From: Planctomycetota bacterium
GTDB lineage: Bacteria > Planctomycetota > MHYJ01 > JACPRB01
Assembly: GCA_023261405.1 (NCBI GenBank)
Contig: JAHFOZ010000311.1
Coordinates: 1 to 6,488, forward strand
Length of the DNA stretch: 6,488 nucleotides
Direction: 5' to 3'
The notes under the pieces are model-generated. The model searched no databases and was not told the origin of the DNA. It saw only the letters and a program-made list of their open reading frames with translations. Positions 4,632 through 6,488 of this stretch are shown here, one piece after another; position 1 is the first letter of the stretch; every line of letters begins with the position of its first letter. The translations under genes and the position numbers were made by a program.

Positions 4632-5978
4632 TCAGAATCTTAGCGACGCCCCGAAGAGCCCGAGCGCCGAGTGGTCGTCGCCCGTCAACTCGTTGAACAG
4701 TTCGGAGCCCAGGAGCCACGCCCCCTTCAGCGTGAAGAGGAGCGAGGCGTTGAAGCTCCAGGAAAGTCCGGCGTCCACTTCCAGGCCCCAGTCGTCCTCG
4801 CCGCGCGCCAGGACTGCGCCCGCCGCGTCCCGGAGGCGCTGGTCGGCCGTGAATTGCGCCACGTCCACCTGGAGCCGGAGCGGCTTCCCCTCCACGATCT
4901 CGAAGGGCCCCGCCCCCGCGGCGGCGCGGACCGCGCGCAGGTTCGTGTCGAGGTCCAGCCCGAACTCGGCGGACTGTACGATGAGGAAACGGTTCTCGTT
5001 CTCGTAGGACTGGAACGCCTCGTCCCGGCCGTCGGTGACGCTGCGGTTCCCGCTGCGGAACGAGACCGCGGCCTCGATCCATGCCTTGTTGTCGGCGAAC
5101 CCGGCCAGCCAGCGGAGGCCCGCGTTCCCCGCCCACGCCCGCTTGGAGACGGCGTCCGTGAGTTCGCCGCGCTGCAGGTACCCCTCGGCGAAGACCTCGA
5201 GGGGACGGTCCTCGAAAAGGTAGCCGTTCACCCCCGCGCCCAGGGTCCAGACCCCCCCGAGGTCGGGATCGCCGCCGCTCACCAGGACGCCCAGGACCCA
5301 GAGCGCCAGCGAGTCGGGGATCGCGGCGTTCGCCGTCAAGAGGTACACCGATTCGTCAGAGCTGGCCGGCCCATTCTCCGAATACACCAGGGCCGCCGCC
5401 CGGACGAGCAGCACCTCGTGGAGCGCCCAGCTCGCCGTGATGCCGGTGGCCTCCTGGACGTCGCGGTCGGCCGTGTCGCGGATGTGCCCGGAGGGCGCGA
5501 AGCCCTCGAAGAATCCCTCGGACCGGCCCAGGTCCAGGAAGAACGGCTCGTCGTGCGGCCGGTTCCGGATCGCGAGGTCCTGGATGCCGATCCGGAGGCC
5601 CAGCTTGGGATCCAGGAATTCCGCCACGTCGATGTACGCCTGCTTGAGGTCCAGGGTATCCGTCTCCGGGTCGCTCGAGAAGGGCCGGTTGAGCCCCTCG
5701 TCGAAGCTCCGGTTCTCGACCTCGACGACCCCGGTGACGGAGTCGCGGAGCCGGGCGTCGGCGCGGAGGGAGACCCGCCCCGACCAGGCGTTCGTGGAGC
5801 GGGTGACGGGTGGGGCGACCCCGTTCAGGGCGCCGCCGGCGGCATTGATCTCCCCGCCTCGCTCGAGATAGTGCAGGTCCAGGGCGCCCGAGACCTCGAT
5901 GCGGAGGGCGCTGTGGGGCTCGCGACCCGCCTCGACCTGGCCGTCCTGTGGAACGAGGAGCAGGACAAGGGCGAGCAT
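4632..5978 (-). CDS. Barrel gene C: predicted outer-membrane beta-barrel protein, paralogue of gene B
   Basis: From the ATG at 5978 the product is 448 residues; an in-frame TTG at 5996 would add MSYGGR. It aligns along its length with gene B: RIEVSGALDLHYLER matches the first strand, AYIDVAEFLDPKLGLRIGI the second landmark, then WTLGAGV, YENENRF, FGLDLDTN and LGSELF, ending LFGASLRF with the terminal Phe of outer-membrane barrels. The N-terminus is odd: MLALVLLLV is hydrophobic enough for export, but positive charge is missing unless the TTG start is used, and the cleavage site is unclear. No Shine-Dalgarno sequence precedes either start. A TATGGT box ends six bases before the ATG, so a leaderless mRNA is possible. 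The upstream gene D terminator ends only about 20 bases before the TTG, so gene C needs its own promoter or readthrough. Function beyond a barrel is unknown; I favour 5978 as the start, not strongly. Confidence 0.78.
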   Translation of the reverse strand: MLALVLLLVPQDGQVEAGREPHSALRIEVSGALDLHYLERGGEINAAGGALNGVAPPVTRSTNAWSGRVSLRADARLRDSVTGVVEVENRSFDEGLNRPFSSDPETDTLDLKQAYIDVAEFLDPKLGLRIGIQDLAIRNRPHDEPFFLDLGRSEGFFEGFAPSGHIRDTADRDVQEATGITASWALHEVLLVRAAALVYSENGPASSDESVYLLTANAAIPDSLALWVLGVLVSGGDPDLGGVWTLGAGVNGYLFEDRPLEVFAEGYLQRGELTDAVSKRAWAGNAGLRWLAGFADNKAWIEAAVSFRSGNRSVTDGRDEAFQSYENENRFLIVQSAEFGLDLDTNLRAVRAAAGAGPFEIVEGKPLRLQVDVAQFTADQRLRDAAGAVLARGEDDWGLEVDAGLSWSFNASLLFTLKGAWLLGSELFNELTGDDHSALGLFGASLRF

Positions 5979-6014
5979 GCGGCCACCATAGGACAAGGGG
6001 CGGCGGCGCGCCAG

Positions 6015-6050
6015 AAAAAAAAAGAGGGCCCCGGGTTGGATCCGGGGCCC
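6015..6050 (-). terminator. Intrinsic terminator of barrel gene D
   Basis: GGGCCCCGG (6026-6034) and CCGGGGCCC (6042-6050) pair around a seven-base loop. On the minus strand the stem is followed after two bases by nine T (6015-6023). It lies between the stop of D and the start of C and would stop most transcription from D into C. Confidence 0.92.
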
Positions 6051-6058
6051 CCTTCGGG

Positions 6059-6074
6059 ATCTCTCGAGGGAGAT
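6059..6074 (-). other. Small hairpin directly after gene D stop
   Basis: ATCTC (6059-6063) and GAGAT (6070-6074) form a five-base-pair stem, six with a wobble pair, immediately after the stop codon and before the GC-rich terminator. Its position matches the 17-base hairpins after genes A and B although its sequence differs. Confidence 0.4.
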
Positions 6075-6075
6075 T

Positions 6076-6488
6076 CTAGAAGTTGAGGTTCGCTCCGATC
6101 GAGAACAGCATGGCGCTGTCTTCAGCGTCGCTGTTGCCCACTCCGCCCATGGACTCTTCCAGGACGTCCGAGCCGAAGAGGAAGCCGATGGCCGCCGTGA
6201 AGGAGGCCTGCTTCGTGAGGTCCCACTTGACCTTCACGTCCACCTCGTCGCCGAGCTTGTCCACGCCGCCCACCGCGCCGCCGAACTGGATGTCCTCGTT
6301 GGCGGTGAAGTGGCCGAAGAAGACGGACAGGTGCAGGTTCTTCTGCTTCCCGCCCACGTCGAACGACATGCCGCCGCTGACCTTGAAGGCGTTGTAGTTG
6401 GAATCGATGTCGAATCCGTAGTACATGCTCTCCAGGATCAGCGAATCGTTCACGCCCTCGTACGCGGAGAAACGGTCGACCGTCTTGT
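6076..6488 (-). CDS. Barrel gene D: predicted outer-membrane beta-barrel protein, C-terminal part (cut by window edge)
   Basis: The last 136 codons are visible on the minus strand; the start lies beyond the right edge. An internal GTG at 6453 is not the start, because coding similarity to gene B continues upstream of it (SAYEGVNDSLILESMYYG against VGYENINDLAILEDMWWG in B). Further matches are GFDIDSNYNAFKVSG, TANEDI, VKVKWDLTKQ and LFGSDVLEESM, and it ends MLFSIGANLNF with the terminal Phe of outer-membrane barrels. D is closer to B than C is over this stretch. Role expected as for B: an outer-membrane channel of unknown substrate. A strong terminator follows. Confidence 0.8.
   Translation of the reverse strand, partial: KTVDRFSAYEGVNDSLILESMYYGFDIDSNYNAFKVSGGMSFDVGGKQKNLHLSVFFGHFTANEDIQFGGAVGGVDKLGDEVDVKVKWDLTKQASFTAAIGFLFGSDVLEESMGGVGNSDAEDSAMLFSIGANLNF

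Noticed and set aside
4671..6086. Long plus-strand open frame of 471 codons opposite gene C
   Set aside because: Low-complexity Arg/Val/Glu/Pro-rich translation, crosses the D terminator, and gene C on the other strand aligns with its paralogues.
6076..6453. Gene D as a complete 125-residue protein starting at GTG 6453
   Set aside because: Paralogue similarity continues upstream of that codon to the window edge, so it is the end of a larger barrel gene.

Overview
The window comes from a GC-rich, Gram-negative-type (diderm) bacterium. At least four predicted genes encode outer-membrane beta-barrel proteins with a terminal phenylalanine, and two of them have clear Sec signal peptides. The MEP isoprenoid enzyme IspD also points to a bacterium. 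I cannot fix the phylum from the sequence. I see no mobile element, CRISPR array, tRNA or rRNA.

Layout. At the left edge is the N-terminal part of a metallo-beta-lactamase-fold hydrolase (minus strand, cut by the window edge). It is divergent from ispD (plus strand). Two barrel genes follow on the plus strand: A (1316-2683, coiled coil plus OmpL-like/bbp2-type barrel) and B (2935-4386, an unassigned barrel family). Each has its own promoter, leader and strong intrinsic terminator. Facing them on the minus strand are barrel gene C (4632-5978/5996) and the 3' part of barrel gene D (6076 to beyond 6488). B, C and D are recognisable paralogues, so the locus is a small convergent cluster of outer-membrane proteins.

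The most interesting structure is outside the protein families. A and B have quite different mature proteins, yet both are wrapped in the same shell: similar promoters, the same bases just downstream of the start site, an identical 14-base leader element at the same distance from the ATG, the same ribosome-binding site, near-identical signal peptides, and an identical 17-base hairpin before a GC-rich terminator. The similarity also reaches upstream into the last codons of ispD, whose likely decayed copy precedes gene B. This suggests tandem duplication of a whole transcription unit followed by divergence or replacement of the mature coding part. Gene A's leader carries about 135 extra bases that can fold into a three-way junction.

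A second theme is that the hydrolase gene, ispD and gene C lack a clear Shine-Dalgarno sequence but have a TANNNT box 6 to 10 bases before the start codon, the pattern expected for leaderless mRNAs. The barrel genes A and B instead have long leaders with a strong ribosome-binding site. No pathway links all the genes; ispD and the hydrolase look like ordinary housekeeping neighbours of an outer-membrane protein cluster.
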